Notes: generated by a model not told the origin, from the letters alone. Counted from the stretch's first letter, positions 7,722 to 17,554 are shown. The stretch is DNA of 60,358 nucleotides from Bacteroidales bacterium (GCA_016280915.1 JAEEHQ010000023.1:1-60358); one strand, 5' to 3'. Program-made: numbers and translations.

Positions 7722-8615
7722 TTAGTAGACACCCTGGTCGTGGAGTTTCTTGAGGCGGTCAACGACCATGGGACGGTCCTCCTTGTAGGTGACACCAAAC
7801 CATTGGGCGGTGGTCTTCAGCACTTTCATGGTGGCATAGCCGCTGTTGATGAAGGTGTTGACAGCATAGGGGATGTAGTACTCGGACTTCATCTCGTTGC
7901 CGCGTTCTTTGAGCCATTCGACAAAGAGTTTCTCACTTTCGGCAAAGTAGTCGGGGGTGAAGCCAAAGAGGTTCATTGAGACGGTGGTTTCGGGGGCAAG
8001 GGGGTGTAGGGAGTCGTCAGTATCCTTATACTCGATGACACCATTGGCGTTGCGGCCGATGCTGGTGCGTTCGGTCATGCCGGCGAGGTTGCCGTTGGCA
8101 TCGATATTGCAGACACCACGGGAGACGGTGCCATTCTCGCTGAGGGTATTCTCCAAGCGATAGCCTACCATGCAGTATTGACCTTTGGTGTTTTCGAGGG
8201 TGCGGAGATAGTCGCCGATGACCATGAAGGCATCGCGGCCGTAGAAATCGTCGGCGTTGATGATGGCAAACGGCTCGTGGATGGCATCCTTGGCCATGAG
8301 GATGGCGTGGTTGGTGCCCCAGGGTTTCTCACGACCCTCGGGAACCTTGAATCCGGCAGGGAGTTTGTCGAGCTCTTGGTATACATATTCCACCTGGATG
8401 CGGTTGCCGAAATGTTCGGCGTTGATTTTCTGCTGGAAGGCTTCGGCAAAATCGTGACGGATAACAAAGACCACTTTGCCAAAACCGGCGCGGATGGCAT
8501 CGTTGATAGAATAATCCATGATGATTTCGCCATTGGGGCCTACGCCGTCCATCTGTTTGAGTCCGCCGTAGCGACTGCCCATACCGGCAGCCAAAACTAA
8601 TAATGTTGGTTTCAT
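7722..8615 (-). CDS. Nucleotidyltransferase (NTP transferase family)
   Basis: 297 residues. It opens with the sugar-nucleotide pyrophosphorylase signature LAAGMGSRYGGLKQMDGVGP and has the metal-binding IINADDFYG near residue 116. Members transfer a nucleotide to a sugar phosphate or similar acceptor in surface-polysaccharide or cell-wall precursor synthesis; the acceptor cannot be told from sequence, and no sugar-pathway genes are adjacent. It follows tadA after 39 bases in the same direction. Confidence 0.88.
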   Translation of the reverse strand: MKPTLLVLAAGMGSRYGGLKQMDGVGPNGEIIMDYSINDAIRAGFGKVVFVIRHDFAEAFQQKINAEHFGNRIQVEYVYQELDKLPAGFKVPEGREKPWGTNHAILMAKDAIHEPFAIINADDFYGRDAFMVIGDYLRTLENTKGQYCMVGYRLENTLSENGTVSRGVCNIDANGNLAGMTERTSIGRNANGVIEYKDTDDSLHPLAPETTVSMNLFGFTPDYFAESEKLFVEWLKERGNEMKSEYYIPYAVNTFINSGYATMKVLKTTAQWFGVTYKEDRPMVVDRLKKLHDQGVY

Positions 8616-8654
8616 ATTATAAAGTATTTAAAGTTTCTTTGTGTGGTTGTGTGA

Positions 8655-9104
8655 CTATTTGCGGTGTTGTTGGAAAAAAGTCTTGAGAAGTGCCTCGCAT
8701 TCCTCTTTGAGGAGGCCGTTTTGTACGATGGTTTTGGGGTGCAGCATGGCACGGCCGAGCCGTTCGAAGCCCCGTTTTGGGTCGGAAGCCCCATAAACAA
8801 TACGGCCTATCTGTGTCCATCCGGCGGCGCCGGCACACATCACGCAGGGCTCGAGGGTGACAAAGAGGGTACAGTCGGTGAGGTATTTGGCATCGAGGAA
8901 ATTGGTGGCTGCCGTGAAGGCAAGCATCTCGGCATGGGCGGTGACATCGTGAAGCCGTTCGGTATTGTTGTGGGCACGTGCTATGATGCGGTCGCCGCTA
9001 ACGATGACGGCCCCAACAGGGATTTCGTCCTCGTCAAAGGCGGCTTGGGCCTCACGGAGGGCCTGCTGCATGTAGTATTCGTCGGGGTTGTCGAAGATAG
9101 ACAT
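8655..9104 (-). CDS. tadA: tRNA-specific adenosine deaminase
   Basis: 149 residues. It deaminates the wobble adenosine of tRNA-Arg(ACG) to inosine. Zinc ligands and proton shuttle are in place: H57-A-E59 (VTAHAEM) and P86-C87-x-x-C90 (EPCVMCAG). The start MSIFDNPDEYYMQQAL at 9104 is chosen; the frame is open further upstream, but that extension would overlap the preceding gene and is low complexity. It lies 13 bases after the 9118 gene, in one operon. Confidence 0.95.
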   Translation of the reverse strand: MSIFDNPDEYYMQQALREAQAAFDEDEIPVGAVIVSGDRIIARAHNNTERLHDVTAHAEMLAFTAATNFLDAKYLTDCTLFVTLEPCVMCAGAAGWTQIGRIVYGASDPKRGFERLGRAMLHPKTIVQNGLLKEECEALLKTFFQQHRK

Positions 9105-9117
9105 GGTGGGGTTGCTG

Positions 9118-9900
9118 TTACTTCTTGTGGTAGTCTTGGTTGAAGAGGGTGGGGTCGTAGGGCACGGTACGATAGTGGCGGTAGATGAAGACAATTTGGT
9201 TTTGGTTCACCTGGTAGGACTCGATGGAGGGGAGGAGAAAACCATTGAAAGGGGTGAACTCGTGCCATGCACGCCAGTCGACCTTTCTGGCATTTTTGCC
9301 TTTCTTGTCATCGCCATAGAGGTGATCTTGTTCGGTGACCATAAAGAGGAGTCCTGTCTTGGTCTCAAAGAAATAGTAACGGTCGAAAACCTCGGGGCAG
9401 GTGACAAAAACGCGGTCGACGTCTTGCCCGTTGTAGTTGTACTGTCCGGCATAGCGGGCCTCAGCTCCTTTGGAACGCCAGTCGTAGAGGGCTCCGCGGA
9501 TGTCGTGGGGAATGGTGTAATCATAAAAGTTATCCTGCGAGACGATGACCCAGTCGCGTACGTTTGGACGGAACATGCGGAAGAATTCTTTGCCGTCGGA
9601 GTAGAAGCCCTCTTGTAGTTCGCCGTTCTGCCACATTTCGATGCGCAGCTGGCGGTTTTTCGCGTACCAATGGTAGATGGTCATGGTGTCCTCTGTGTGT
9701 TCGCGGTCGACGACGTAGGTCACCACACTCAGGACGCTGTCTTTGAGGGTGGGGGTGAAGTCGACGTAGCTAAGGTATCTGTTGATGATGAGGGCCGCTA
9801 AGGCGGTATCGCTCTTTTCGTCGGGTGCCTTGGTAGGCGTTTGGGCCCAGAGGGAGAAAAGCAGGCAGCCAAACAGAAGGGTGCAAATGGTCTTTTTCAT
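9118..9900 (-). CDS. Exported protein of unknown function
   Basis: 260 residues with a clear signal peptide (MKKTICTLLFGCLLFSLWAQ). The mature part is rich in aromatic residues and alternating strand patterns (FYSDGKEFFRMFRP, YYFFETKTGLLFMVTEQDH). That pattern is reminiscent of LolA-like outer-membrane sorting factors, but I see no diagnostic motif, so the fold is a guess. It lies 49 bases after the DUF4292 lipoprotein gene and just before tadA. Probably periplasmic. Confidence 0.8.
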   Translation of the reverse strand: MKKTICTLLFGCLLFSLWAQTPTKAPDEKSDTALAALIINRYLSYVDFTPTLKDSVLSVVTYVVDREHTEDTMTIYHWYAKNRQLRIEMWQNGELQEGFYSDGKEFFRMFRPNVRDWVIVSQDNFYDYTIPHDIRGALYDWRSKGAEARYAGQYNYNGQDVDRVFVTCPEVFDRYYFFETKTGLLFMVTEQDHLYGDDKKGKNARKVDWRAWHEFTPFNGFLLPSIESYQVNQNQIVFIYRHYRTVPYDPTLFNQDYHKK

Positions 9901-9949
9901 GGGGTAAGGAATAGGGATTTGGTAATACTATATGATTATGTTTTAGGCT

Positions 9950-10507
9950 TTAGAGTGGGTTGACCTTGTCGGGGATGGCCATGGGGAAACTGAGCTTGTC
10001 AACCTCTTTGATGGGGTCGAGGCGTACGGTGGCATCAAGCCCGAGAGTGGCGATGATGGCAGATAGCTGGGCTTCGGCATCGTCCGACATGACCAGTCGG
10101 TAGAGCTCGTCGAAGGAGGTGCGGTATTTGAATCGGCGATAAAGGTCGACGTATGAGCCTTGGAAGGCACGGCCCAACACCTTGGCATAGATGATGGCAG
10201 AGTCGGGGGTGAAACGAGCGCGGGCTAACTCGATGACCTTGGAGGTGCTAAGCCAGATGATGCTGTCCGACTGGATGCGCAGTTGGCCGTTGGCGGAATA
10301 GCCTTGTGCCGAGGCGGTGAAATTGGCTGTGTAGTAATGGGGCGTATAAGTGGGTGTGGTCAGGGTGTCGATGACGGTGGGGGTTGCCGGCGTGTGGGTG
10401 GTAGTGTTGGGCTTAGGGGTGCTGGCGGCCTCTTTGTGGCTGCGGCATCCTGTGGCCAGTAGCAGGAGAATGGCCATGAGTGGTAGAAGATGGTGTGTTA
10501 TTCGCAT
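9950..10507 (-). CDS. DUF4292-type lipoprotein
   Basis: 185 residues starting MRITHHLLPLMAIL, with lipobox LATGC, so probably anchored in a membrane on the periplasmic side. After a Thr/Pro-rich linker comes a LolA-like segment (YYTANFTASAQGYSANGQLR, then DSIIWLSTSKVIELARARFT) typical of DUF4292. The ATG at 10507 overlaps the stop of the upstream TPR lipoprotein gene by 10 bases, implying translational coupling. TPR-DUF4292 pairs recur in Bacteroidetes and are thought to work at the envelope; exact role unknown. Confidence 0.85.
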   Translation of the reverse strand: MRITHHLLPLMAILLLLATGCRSHKEAASTPKPNTTTHTPATPTVIDTLTTPTYTPHYYTANFTASAQGYSANGQLRIQSDSIIWLSTSKVIELARARFTPDSAIIYAKVLGRAFQGSYVDLYRRFKYRTSFDELYRLVMSDDAEAQLSAIIATLGLDATVRLDPIKEVDKLSFPMAIPDKVNPL

Positions 10508-11820
10508 GTCTGTTGGATGGATTGTTTCAGTTCTTTTACTCGGTTGTCGTTGGGGGCCACCATGAGGCATCGGTCGAGATATTGCTTGGCCTTGCCACAG
10601 TCGCCCAGCTTAAAGTAGCCCTGTGTGAGAATGAGGTAAGGGGTAAGATGAAGGGGGAAGAGTTCGGCGGCTTGGCTGGCGTGGTCGAGGATGGCGGCAT
10701 TGGTGTCGCTGGTCATGCTTTCGCAAGCCAATAGGGCTTCCCAGATTTCGTATCGGCTTTTGTTGGATTGGAGCTTGATGGAAAACTGTGCGGCGGCCTC
10801 GGCATATCGTTCTTGGGCTGCCAACAGCTGTCCGTAGAGGAAGGCATGGTCGCTCTCGCCCTGGCATTGTTGGGCAATGGTGTCAGCCAGCAGGTAGCAA
10901 GGTTTGCTGAAGGCGGTGAAGAACCCTTTGTTGTGGAGGAACTCGATGAGGTAGGTGAGGCGGTCGGTGCAGCTAATCTCGGGGTTGAGTACCCCCAGAC
11001 GCACATGACGATAGGTATTGACAGGGTCGCCCATGGCCTGGTAGCATGAGGCCATGGAGATGTGGATATTCTCGTCGCTGGGGTTGTTTTGGAGGATGCG
11101 ATTGTAATATTGGAGGGCTTTGTTGTAGTTCTTCTCTGCCATGTAGGACTCGGCGAGGATGGCGTTGTAGCGGTTTTCGGTAGGCATGGCCTCGGCCAGT
11201 TTCTCCAACTCTTTGCGCGCCTTCTCGGGCTTGTTAATGGCCGACCATAGTTTCTGTTTCTGGAGGGAGACGGGTTCGGTGATACCGAAGCGCCGCTCCA
11301 CGCGGTCGAGGGCTTCGATGCTGGCAACGACGTTGTTGGAAAGTAGGTAGGCATTGGAGAGGTCGTAGTATAGGTCGGGACGGTCGGGGTTGCGCTTGAC
11401 GATGTCTTCCCAAGTGGCAATGAGGTTCTTGGTGTCTTGCTGGCGTTCGTAGATTTGGGTGAGTTGTAGCTCGTACCAGAGATTGTCGCTCTGGGAACGG
11501 AAAGCCTGTTGGCTGTGGTAGAGGGCGCTGTCCAGCCAGCCCACGGCAAGGTATATCTTGCCCAACTCATAGTGTGCAGGGGCGTAGCTGGGATTGTCCT
11601 TGAGAATGGCGAGGTAGGAGTTCACAGCCTCTTGGGGTTTGCCGATAAGCAGTTGGGTGGTAGCATCGATTTGCTGGGCCTCAGTTTTCAGTTGGGCCTC
11701 AGTTACCTCCACTATGGGTTTGCGCTGGTAGGGGGATGGTGTAGTGGTGGTGGCTCCTTTGTGGCTGGAGCAGGAGGTTATTAAAAATAATATGATTAAT
11801 ATATATATTGTATTTTTCAT
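10498..11820 (-). CDS. Tetratricopeptide-repeat lipoprotein
   Basis: 440 residues with signal peptide and lipobox (FLITSC). About eight to ten TPR-like helix pairs follow, for example PSYAPAHYELGKIYLAVGWL, PDLYYDLSNAYLLSNN and EKNYNKALQYYNRILQNNP. It is a scaffold for protein contacts on the periplasmic face. First gene of the six-gene minus-strand operon reaching 6504; the stop overlaps the DUF4292 start. No TAnnTTTG promoter was found immediately upstream. Confidence 0.87.
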   Translation of the reverse strand: MKNTIYILIILFLITSCSSHKGATTTTPSPYQRKPIVEVTEAQLKTEAQQIDATTQLLIGKPQEAVNSYLAILKDNPSYAPAHYELGKIYLAVGWLDSALYHSQQAFRSQSDNLWYELQLTQIYERQQDTKNLIATWEDIVKRNPDRPDLYYDLSNAYLLSNNVVASIEALDRVERRFGITEPVSLQKQKLWSAINKPEKARKELEKLAEAMPTENRYNAILAESYMAEKNYNKALQYYNRILQNNPSDENIHISMASCYQAMGDPVNTYRHVRLGVLNPEISCTDRLTYLIEFLHNKGFFTAFSKPCYLLADTIAQQCQGESDHAFLYGQLLAAQERYAEAAAQFSIKLQSNKSRYEIWEALLACESMTSDTNAAILDHASQAAELFPLHLTPYLILTQGYFKLGDCGKAKQYLDRCLMVAPNDNRVKELKQSIQQTCE

Positions 11821-11945
11821 TATTATTCCTACTTTATTGTTTACTAAAAACTATTTTTTTTGTTTTTTATTGCATGAGGAGTTAATAAAATTTGGCTTGG
11901 ATGTATTCGTGGGTTTATTCCATCGGAGGAGGTGAGGATGCGACG

Positions 11946-11979
11946 GAGCTACAACTAAGCTACAACGAAGCTACAACAG
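11946..11979. repeat. Three tandem AGCTACAAC units
   Basis: AGCTACAAC occurs three times at an 11-base period in the non-coding stretch 11821-12218. A related AAGCTACATACAAC lies near 2240. The rest of the stretch is A/T-rich with the promoter at 12073-12104; no gene is seen. Confidence 0.5.
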
Positions 11980-12072
11980 AGGTACGGTTGGGGTTAGTTG
12001 TCGGGGTGGGGAGCTGTTGGAAATACCAAAAAAGGTGAAAAAATCCAAAAAATCCAAAAAAAGTAAAAAAAG

Positions 12073-12104
12073 TTTCTCTATGTCAAAAAAATGCTATATA
12101 TTTG
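12073..12104 (+). promoter_or_regulatory. Promoter of first T9SS paralogue
   Basis: TTTC (12073-12076), 20-base spacer, TATATTTG (12097-12104). Predicted start near 12111, leaving about 108 bases before the ATG at 12219. Confidence 0.65.
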
Positions 12105-12218
12105 CAACGTTTTAATGAAATAATATTGGCTCTCTAAACAATGACGCAAGGATTTGTGGATGAGGGTTTTGAAATGTATAGATTGAAAATTTATTATTCA
12201 TCAAAATTACAAACAACA

Positions 12219-14789
12219 ATGAAAAAAACATTAATGGTTCTAACTTTCGCTCTGTGCGCAACGTTTGTTTTCGCTCAGACGGCTACTCCTCGCATGAAGG
12301 AGTACAAAGCTCCTACCCGGGCAGCTCAGGTCCAGAACGACTACAGCAGTTCCATCTTCACCAAAGATGCTACTCCTCTCGTTTATGTTGACTTCTCCGC
12401 TGCCAACAGCGGCTATTCCACTGGTTTTGTCGCAGGCGGTGTTGAAGGCCACAATGAAAATTACGATTTCGCCACTTGGCGTCGTTGGGCAAATGCAGAC
12501 TCTACCACCCTGGTGAGTGCCGCTCAGGTTTATCCTGCACTGGCTCAGAATTACTTTGGTGGTATGGCCCGGTGGGTTACCTATATGACCCGTTATCTCG
12601 ATACTGCTACTTCCTCTGCTGAGAACGGTTGGATGATGATGTCCCTCTATGACCAGCGTACTCCCCAATCTGGCAACTTCAATGCTTTCGTCCGCATCGA
12701 CGGTATCGATGCTTCCGATGCTGGTGTTGTTGACATCGAGTTCTTCCAGTACTATCGTAAATATTACGACAATTGCTATATCGACTACTCCATTGACAAT
12801 GGTTCCAGCTGGGTTGAGATGGAAATCAACACCACCGGTCTTGACATGGATGTCAATGGTGACCTTTGGGGCATGAGCACCTACACCCTCCCCGTTGCCG
12901 CTGCTGGCCATAGCAATGTTTCTATCCGTATCCGTTACAAATCTCTCGATAGTGACAATGCTGGTTACGGTTACTACTGGATTCTTGACGACGTTAGCGC
13001 CTATGCTTGCGAATCCAACCGTGTGAAACAATATGGTCAGGAGTATGTTGAGGGTAACTACCAGATGATTCCTCAGAACATGACCATCAACCCCGCTTGG
13101 TACGGTCAGGTTAAGAATAACGGTGCTATCGATCAGACCAACGTTACCGTTAACCTCTATCACCTGAATGCTGACCTCTCCACCAATACTCTCGTTCAGT
13201 CCTACAACAATGGCACCCTCGCTATTGGTAATACTGACGAACTTATTGTTGACCGTGCTGGTTGGCTGCTCTCCGACTCTTTGATGTATCGTGGCTGGTA
13301 TGGTTACATCGACCACACCGCACAACAGGGTACTGGTATGGCCCTGCCTACTGCTACCCCTGGCGACAACTACATGTATGTTTCAGTCAGCAGCGACAGC
13401 CTCACCGTTACATACGACACTATGTACTACCAGGTTACCACTCCTAACGCCAACAACGGTTATCGTTGGGGTCACGACAATGGCGTTCTTACCTACAGCC
13501 CCTATAACTACTACATTATTGGTTACGTTCTGAATGGAAACCGTTGGTACATCAGCGAGGATCCTGAGGATGTTAAGTTCTACAAGAGTGGTTCTTTCCA
13601 GACAAGCCGTTTCACCACCGATCAGGTTGTTCCTGAAGGTTGGGTAATCCAGGGTGTTGAGCTTGTTGCTTCTCCTGCTAATGGATACCACAGCACTGGT
13701 GCTAAGATTTCTGCGCTCCTCCTGACCGACGAGTATGATGGTGGTAGCGTTGGATTCAACACCGTTATGACCGGTGCCAATGTGAAGACCATCACCGATG
13801 CTGATGTCAACGACAGCACCGTTATCGGCCGTTTGAGCAATGGTTACCTCGAGAGCGGTAACTACAACACCGTTTACATTCCCTTCCCCGAGCAGCCTGC
13901 TCTGATGCCCAACACCAGCTACCGCGTTGGTTACGTTCTTGAGGAAGATGGTTACTTTACTGTGGCTCAGGAAGCCCAGGGCAGCTACCGCATGGCTTCC
14001 CCCACTCGCGAGGGCTATGACACTATCATCTACTTTGGCAACAATGATGCTACTGCAAAGTGGGCTCATTACCAAACTGCCAACCAGTATCAGAACTATT
14101 TCCACGATGCTGGCTACGGTGGAAGTGGTTCCGGTAGCACTTTCGCAAGCTGGTATATCAACTACAATCCTATGATCCGCCTCATTGTTGGTCCTGAGCG
14201 TCAGGTTGCTCGTAAGAACATCGAGATTTCCTGTGTCAACGAAGAATTTGGTAGCGCTTACTTTGCTGGCGAAATCGCTTGCGGCACTACTATTACTCCT
14301 GCCGAGCACTCTTCTACTACTATCATGGCTGAGTCCGCTACCAACTGCGTCATCAGTCAGCTTCTTGTTGACGGTGTTGCTGTTGAGCCTTTCGACGAGG
14401 ATACTGAGGAAGGTGACCCCAACTTCATTCTTTCTTACGATAGTTTGCTCGCTGTCTACACTGCTTCTTACACCTTTGTCGACATCACTAGCGACCACAC
14501 CATCTCCTTCGTCTTTGATCAGCCCGAAGGCATTGACCCCGTTGCTGCCAGCGTTCGCATGAACCTCCAGCCCAACCCCGCTACCTCTCAGGTCAACCTG
14601 AATGTTGTTGGTGTTGAGGGTATGGTCAACTGCATGCTCATCGACATGAGCGGCCGCGTTGTCTACAACCAGAACTTCAATGCTTCTAGCGCTCAGACAA
14701 TCAATGTTAGCAATCTTGCCAAGGGTGCTTACTTTGTACGCATCACCAACGACAAGTTCAGCAAGGTTGAGAAGCTGATTGTTCGCTAA
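12219..14789 (+). CDS. Large T9SS-secreted protein, paralogue 1
   Basis: 856 residues. Start MKKTLMVLTFALCATFVFAQ is a textbook signal peptide. A beta-sandwich-like region follows (GWMMMSLYDQRTP, NCYIDYSIDNGSSWVEMEI, WILDDVSAYACES), then a CARDB-like stretch, then a long shared block with PFPEQPALMPNTSYRVGYV. The last 75 or so residues (MNLQPNPATSQVNLNVVG, MSGRVVYNQNF, KGAYFVRITN) form a type A Por sorting domain, so the protein is exported by the type IX system to the surface or outside. Codons are strongly biased to GTT, GCT, GGT and CGT, suggesting high expression. Ligand or substrate unknown. Confidence 0.88.
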   Translation: MKKTLMVLTFALCATFVFAQTATPRMKEYKAPTRAAQVQNDYSSSIFTKDATPLVYVDFSAANSGYSTGFVAGGVEGHNENYDFATWRRWANADSTTLVSAAQVYPALAQNYFGGMARWVTYMTRYLDTATSSAENGWMMMSLYDQRTPQSGNFNAFVRIDGIDASDAGVVDIEFFQYYRKYYDNCYIDYSIDNGSSWVEMEINTTGLDMDVNGDLWGMSTYTLPVAAAGHSNVSIRIRYKSLDSDNAGYGYYWILDDVSAYACESNRVKQYGQEYVEGNYQMIPQNMTINPAWYGQVKNNGAIDQTNVTVNLYHLNADLSTNTLVQSYNNGTLAIGNTDELIVDRAGWLLSDSLMYRGWYGYIDHTAQQGTGMALPTATPGDNYMYVSVSSDSLTVTYDTMYYQVTTPNANNGYRWGHDNGVLTYSPYNYYIIGYVLNGNRWYISEDPEDVKFYKSGSFQTSRFTTDQVVPEGWVIQGVELVASPANGYHSTGAKISALLLTDEYDGGSVGFNTVMTGANVKTITDADVNDSTVIGRLSNGYLESGNYNTVYIPFPEQPALMPNTSYRVGYVLEEDGYFTVAQEAQGSYRMASPTREGYDTIIYFGNNDATAKWAHYQTANQYQNYFHDAGYGGSGSGSTFASWYINYNPMIRLIVGPERQVARKNIEISCVNEEFGSAYFAGEIACGTTITPAEHSSTTIMAESATNCVISQLLVDGVAVEPFDEDTEEGDPNFILSYDSLLAVYTASYTFVDITSDHTISFVFDQPEGIDPVAASVRMNLQPNPATSQVNLNVVGVEGMVNCMLIDMSGRVVYNQNFNASSAQTINVSNLAKGAYFVRITNDKFSKVEKLIVR

Positions 14790-14814
14790 GTTTTAGCATA
14801 CAACTAATTGATAA

Positions 14815-14850
14815 AAACGCAAGGTGCCTTTGGCTACCTTGCGTTTTTTT
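14815..14850 (+). terminator. Terminator after T9SS paralogue 1
   Basis: AACGCAAGGT pairs with ACCTTGCGTT, with an inner GCC/GGC, followed by seven T. Strong intrinsic terminator, so the two paralogues are transcribed separately. Confidence 0.9.
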
Positions 14851-14871
14851 GTGTTAAAAAGTCGGAATGTG

Positions 14872-14902
14872 TTTTCTCTTCATAAATTTTTATGTAACTT
14901 TG
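14872..14902 (+). promoter_or_regulatory. Promoter of second T9SS paralogue
   Basis: TAACTTTG (14895-14902) with TTTT 19 bases upstream (14872-14875). The leader would be about 95 bases to the ATG at 15002. Confidence 0.6.
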
Positions 14903-15001
14903 CATCTGATAATAAAGATAAGACTCTATGCTATTCTATTCTTTCTTTCTGTTAATTAAATGGTTTTATTCGACTATGTTTTACTAAAAACTCTAATAAT
15001 T

Positions 15002-17554
15002 ATGAAGAAAAAACTTGTACTGGCCATTTGTGTACTTTGCTCTTCGTGGCTTTGCGCCCAGGTTTCTCCTTATCCTAATAAGCAGTTGGGGCATACTTCT
15101 TCGCGTGTTAACGCAGATTATAGTGGTTCGCTTTTCACCAAAGGTGACGTTCTCTTTAAGCTGGTTGATTTCTCAGCCGATAATCAGAACTATTCCACAG
15201 GAGTCATTTCCGAGGGTTCAGAAGGCCATACTCAAACAGGCGACTATTCCACATGGCATCGTTGGCCCAATGCCGATTCTGCTACACTTGCGTTGGCTTC
15301 TGCCACTTATCCTGTTATCACCCAGCAATTGTCAGGTATGAGTGGTTTTATTAGTTATATGGGTATTTTGCTCAATAATTATTTAACCTCTGCTGATAAC
15401 GGTTGGATGATGATGTCTCTTGTTGACCAGTTGTCGCCCAACACAGGCAATTTTAATGCTTTTATTCAAATAGATTCGATTGATGCTACAGATAAGGAAT
15501 GCGTGAAGATGAGTCTTAATCAATATTATATCCCGTCATATTCCAATTGTTACATCGACTATTCTATTGATAATTGGGATACCTATCAAACCATGCAAAT
15601 CAATCTGATGGATCCCTCTATGTCCTCTGGTTTTACCGGTAGGTATGTCTATAGGTTGCCACTTACTGTTTGCGGACATGTTTTCTCCGTGCGCCTTAGA
15701 TGTCAGTCGTTGGATGATTCTACTCACTCTTCCTACGGTAGTTTTTGGGTTGTGGACGATGTGAGTTTCCTTTCATCTCAAGTCAACGAGATTGTTGTTT
15801 CTAATCAGGAATATGTTGAGGGTAACTATGGTATGATTCCACAGCAGATGACCATCAATCCTGCTTGGTATGGATTGCTGAGGAATGTTGGCGTGGCTGA
15901 TTTGAATGAGGCCGTGGTAGAGCTCTATCACTTGAATGCCAACCGTTCAGCGCGTTCTCTCGTTCAGAGCAACCGTTTGGATTCTATCGAAGCAGGTCAA
16001 CAATCTGAAATCTATGTGGATCGATCAGGTTGGCTTTCTCCTGCAAATTTGAACTATCGTGGGTGGTATGGCTTTATCGACCATACTGCTCATGGCACGG
16101 GTGTTCCTTTGCCTACGACTGTGGTAGGCGACAACTATATGTATGCTCAATTTACAAATCAAGATTTTACCGCCCATTTCGACACCATGTACTATCAGGT
16201 TACTACTGCCGACAACAATAATGAGTATTTGTGGGCTCATGACAATGGTGTCCTCACCTATTCTCCCAATAATTATTATATGCTCGGTTTTCGCAACGCG
16301 GGGGGTACTTGGTATGTCACGGAGGATCCTGCTGAGGTGAATTTCAGTCAGTCAGGATATATGGTTACCTCGCGCTACACGACAGATGAGATTGTCCCTG
16401 AGGGCTGGGTTATCCACGGTGTAGAGTTGGTGGCTTCTCCTATTGAAGGTTACCATAATGTTGGTGCTGTCATTTCTGCTGCGCTTTACCGAGATGTGTA
16501 TGAGGATTCGGTGTTGTCCTACAATGCGATACCTACGGGTGCCCACCTTAAAACCATTACGGAGGCAGACGTGAATGACAGCTCTGTTATTGGCCGTCAT
16601 AGCAATGGTTACCTTGAGAACGGTGACTACAACACAATTTATATTCCTTTTCCTGAGCAACCTGCCCTGACGCCCAACACGAGCTATCGCGTCGGCTATG
16701 TTTTGGAGGAAGATGGTTACTTTGCCCTTGCCCAGGAAGCTCAAGGCAGATACCGTTTGGCCTCTTCCACCTGCGAGGATTATGACACGATTATCTACTT
16801 TGGCGACAATGATGCTACCGCAAAGTGGGCACATTCATTTGTGGCCAACCAGTATCAGAATTCAATATACGATCCTTCCTATAGTGGCAGTGGTTCTGGC
16901 AGCACTTTCGCCAGCTACTTTCTTGAGTATAATCCAATGATTCGGCTTCATGTGGGTCCTGCCCGTGCTGTGGCACGTCATAATGTGGAGGTTTCCTGCA
17001 TCAATGGCGATTGGGGCTCGGTGACCTATGGTGATGCTGAGGTTTGTGAAACCACCTGTACACCCGCAGATGGTTCCTCGTTCACGCTCGGTATAGCGAC
17101 TCGCAGCGGTTACTTTGTTGGCCAATTGTTGATTGACGACGTTGCTGTGCATCCATGGAATGAAACAACGGGAGAGGGCGATCCCAATTATCGTCTTACT
17201 TATGATGACAGTACTCGGATATACCACGGTACATATACCTTCCCTCATATTAGTGGCAACCATACGGTTTTAGCTGATTTTGAAAACTATCTCTCGATTG
17301 AGCCCATCGTTTCAAGTGTGCGTGTGAAGCTTGAACCCAATCCCGCCACCTCTTGGGTGACCTTGAACATTGAGGGTTGCGAGGGTATGGTCAATTGCAC
17401 GCTCATTGACATGAGTGGCCGTATTGTCTACAACCAGAATTTCAACGCTTCTGCTGCTCATGCCATCCATGTCAGCAATTTTGCTAAGGGTGCCTATTTT
17501 GTGCGCATCACCAACCATGAGATTAGCAAAGTTGAGAAGTTGATAATCCGCTAA
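15002..17554 (+). CDS. Large T9SS-secreted protein, paralogue 2
   Basis: 850 residues, clearly homologous to the 12219 protein along its whole length (shared PFPEQPAL, NTSYRVGYVLEEDGYF, DTIIYFG, SGSGSTFAS, YNPMIRL). Signal peptide MKKKLVLAICVLCSSWLCAQ; start chosen there because the in-frame extension is not signal-like. C-terminal type A sorting domain with NPATSWVTLNIEG and GAYFVRITNHEISKVEKLII. Codon bias is visibly weaker than in paralogue 1, suggesting lower expression. Function unknown; the pair looks like a tandem duplication followed by divergence, each copy with its own promoter. Confidence 0.88.
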   Translation: MKKKLVLAICVLCSSWLCAQVSPYPNKQLGHTSSRVNADYSGSLFTKGDVLFKLVDFSADNQNYSTGVISEGSEGHTQTGDYSTWHRWPNADSATLALASATYPVITQQLSGMSGFISYMGILLNNYLTSADNGWMMMSLVDQLSPNTGNFNAFIQIDSIDATDKECVKMSLNQYYIPSYSNCYIDYSIDNWDTYQTMQINLMDPSMSSGFTGRYVYRLPLTVCGHVFSVRLRCQSLDDSTHSSYGSFWVVDDVSFLSSQVNEIVVSNQEYVEGNYGMIPQQMTINPAWYGLLRNVGVADLNEAVVELYHLNANRSARSLVQSNRLDSIEAGQQSEIYVDRSGWLSPANLNYRGWYGFIDHTAHGTGVPLPTTVVGDNYMYAQFTNQDFTAHFDTMYYQVTTADNNNEYLWAHDNGVLTYSPNNYYMLGFRNAGGTWYVTEDPAEVNFSQSGYMVTSRYTTDEIVPEGWVIHGVELVASPIEGYHNVGAVISAALYRDVYEDSVLSYNAIPTGAHLKTITEADVNDSSVIGRHSNGYLENGDYNTIYIPFPEQPALTPNTSYRVGYVLEEDGYFALAQEAQGRYRLASSTCEDYDTIIYFGDNDATAKWAHSFVANQYQNSIYDPSYSGSGSGSTFASYFLEYNPMIRLHVGPARAVARHNVEVSCINGDWGSVTYGDAEVCETTCTPADGSSFTLGIATRSGYFVGQLLIDDVAVHPWNETTGEGDPNYRLTYDDSTRIYHGTYTFPHISGNHTVLADFENYLSIEPIVSSVRVKLEPNPATSWVTLNIEGCEGMVNCTLIDMSGRIVYNQNFNASAAHAIHVSNFAKGAYFVRITNHEISKVEKLIIR

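Noticed and set aside
9105..9194. Thirty-residue N-terminal extension of TadA
   Set aside because: It is Ser/Thr/Pro-rich, overlaps the upstream gene, and the conserved domain starts at the ATG at 9104.
12240..14498. Long open frames on the minus strand (about 360-370 codons each) opposite the first T9SS gene
   Set aside because: They mirror the strongly biased codons of the real gene and resemble no protein family.
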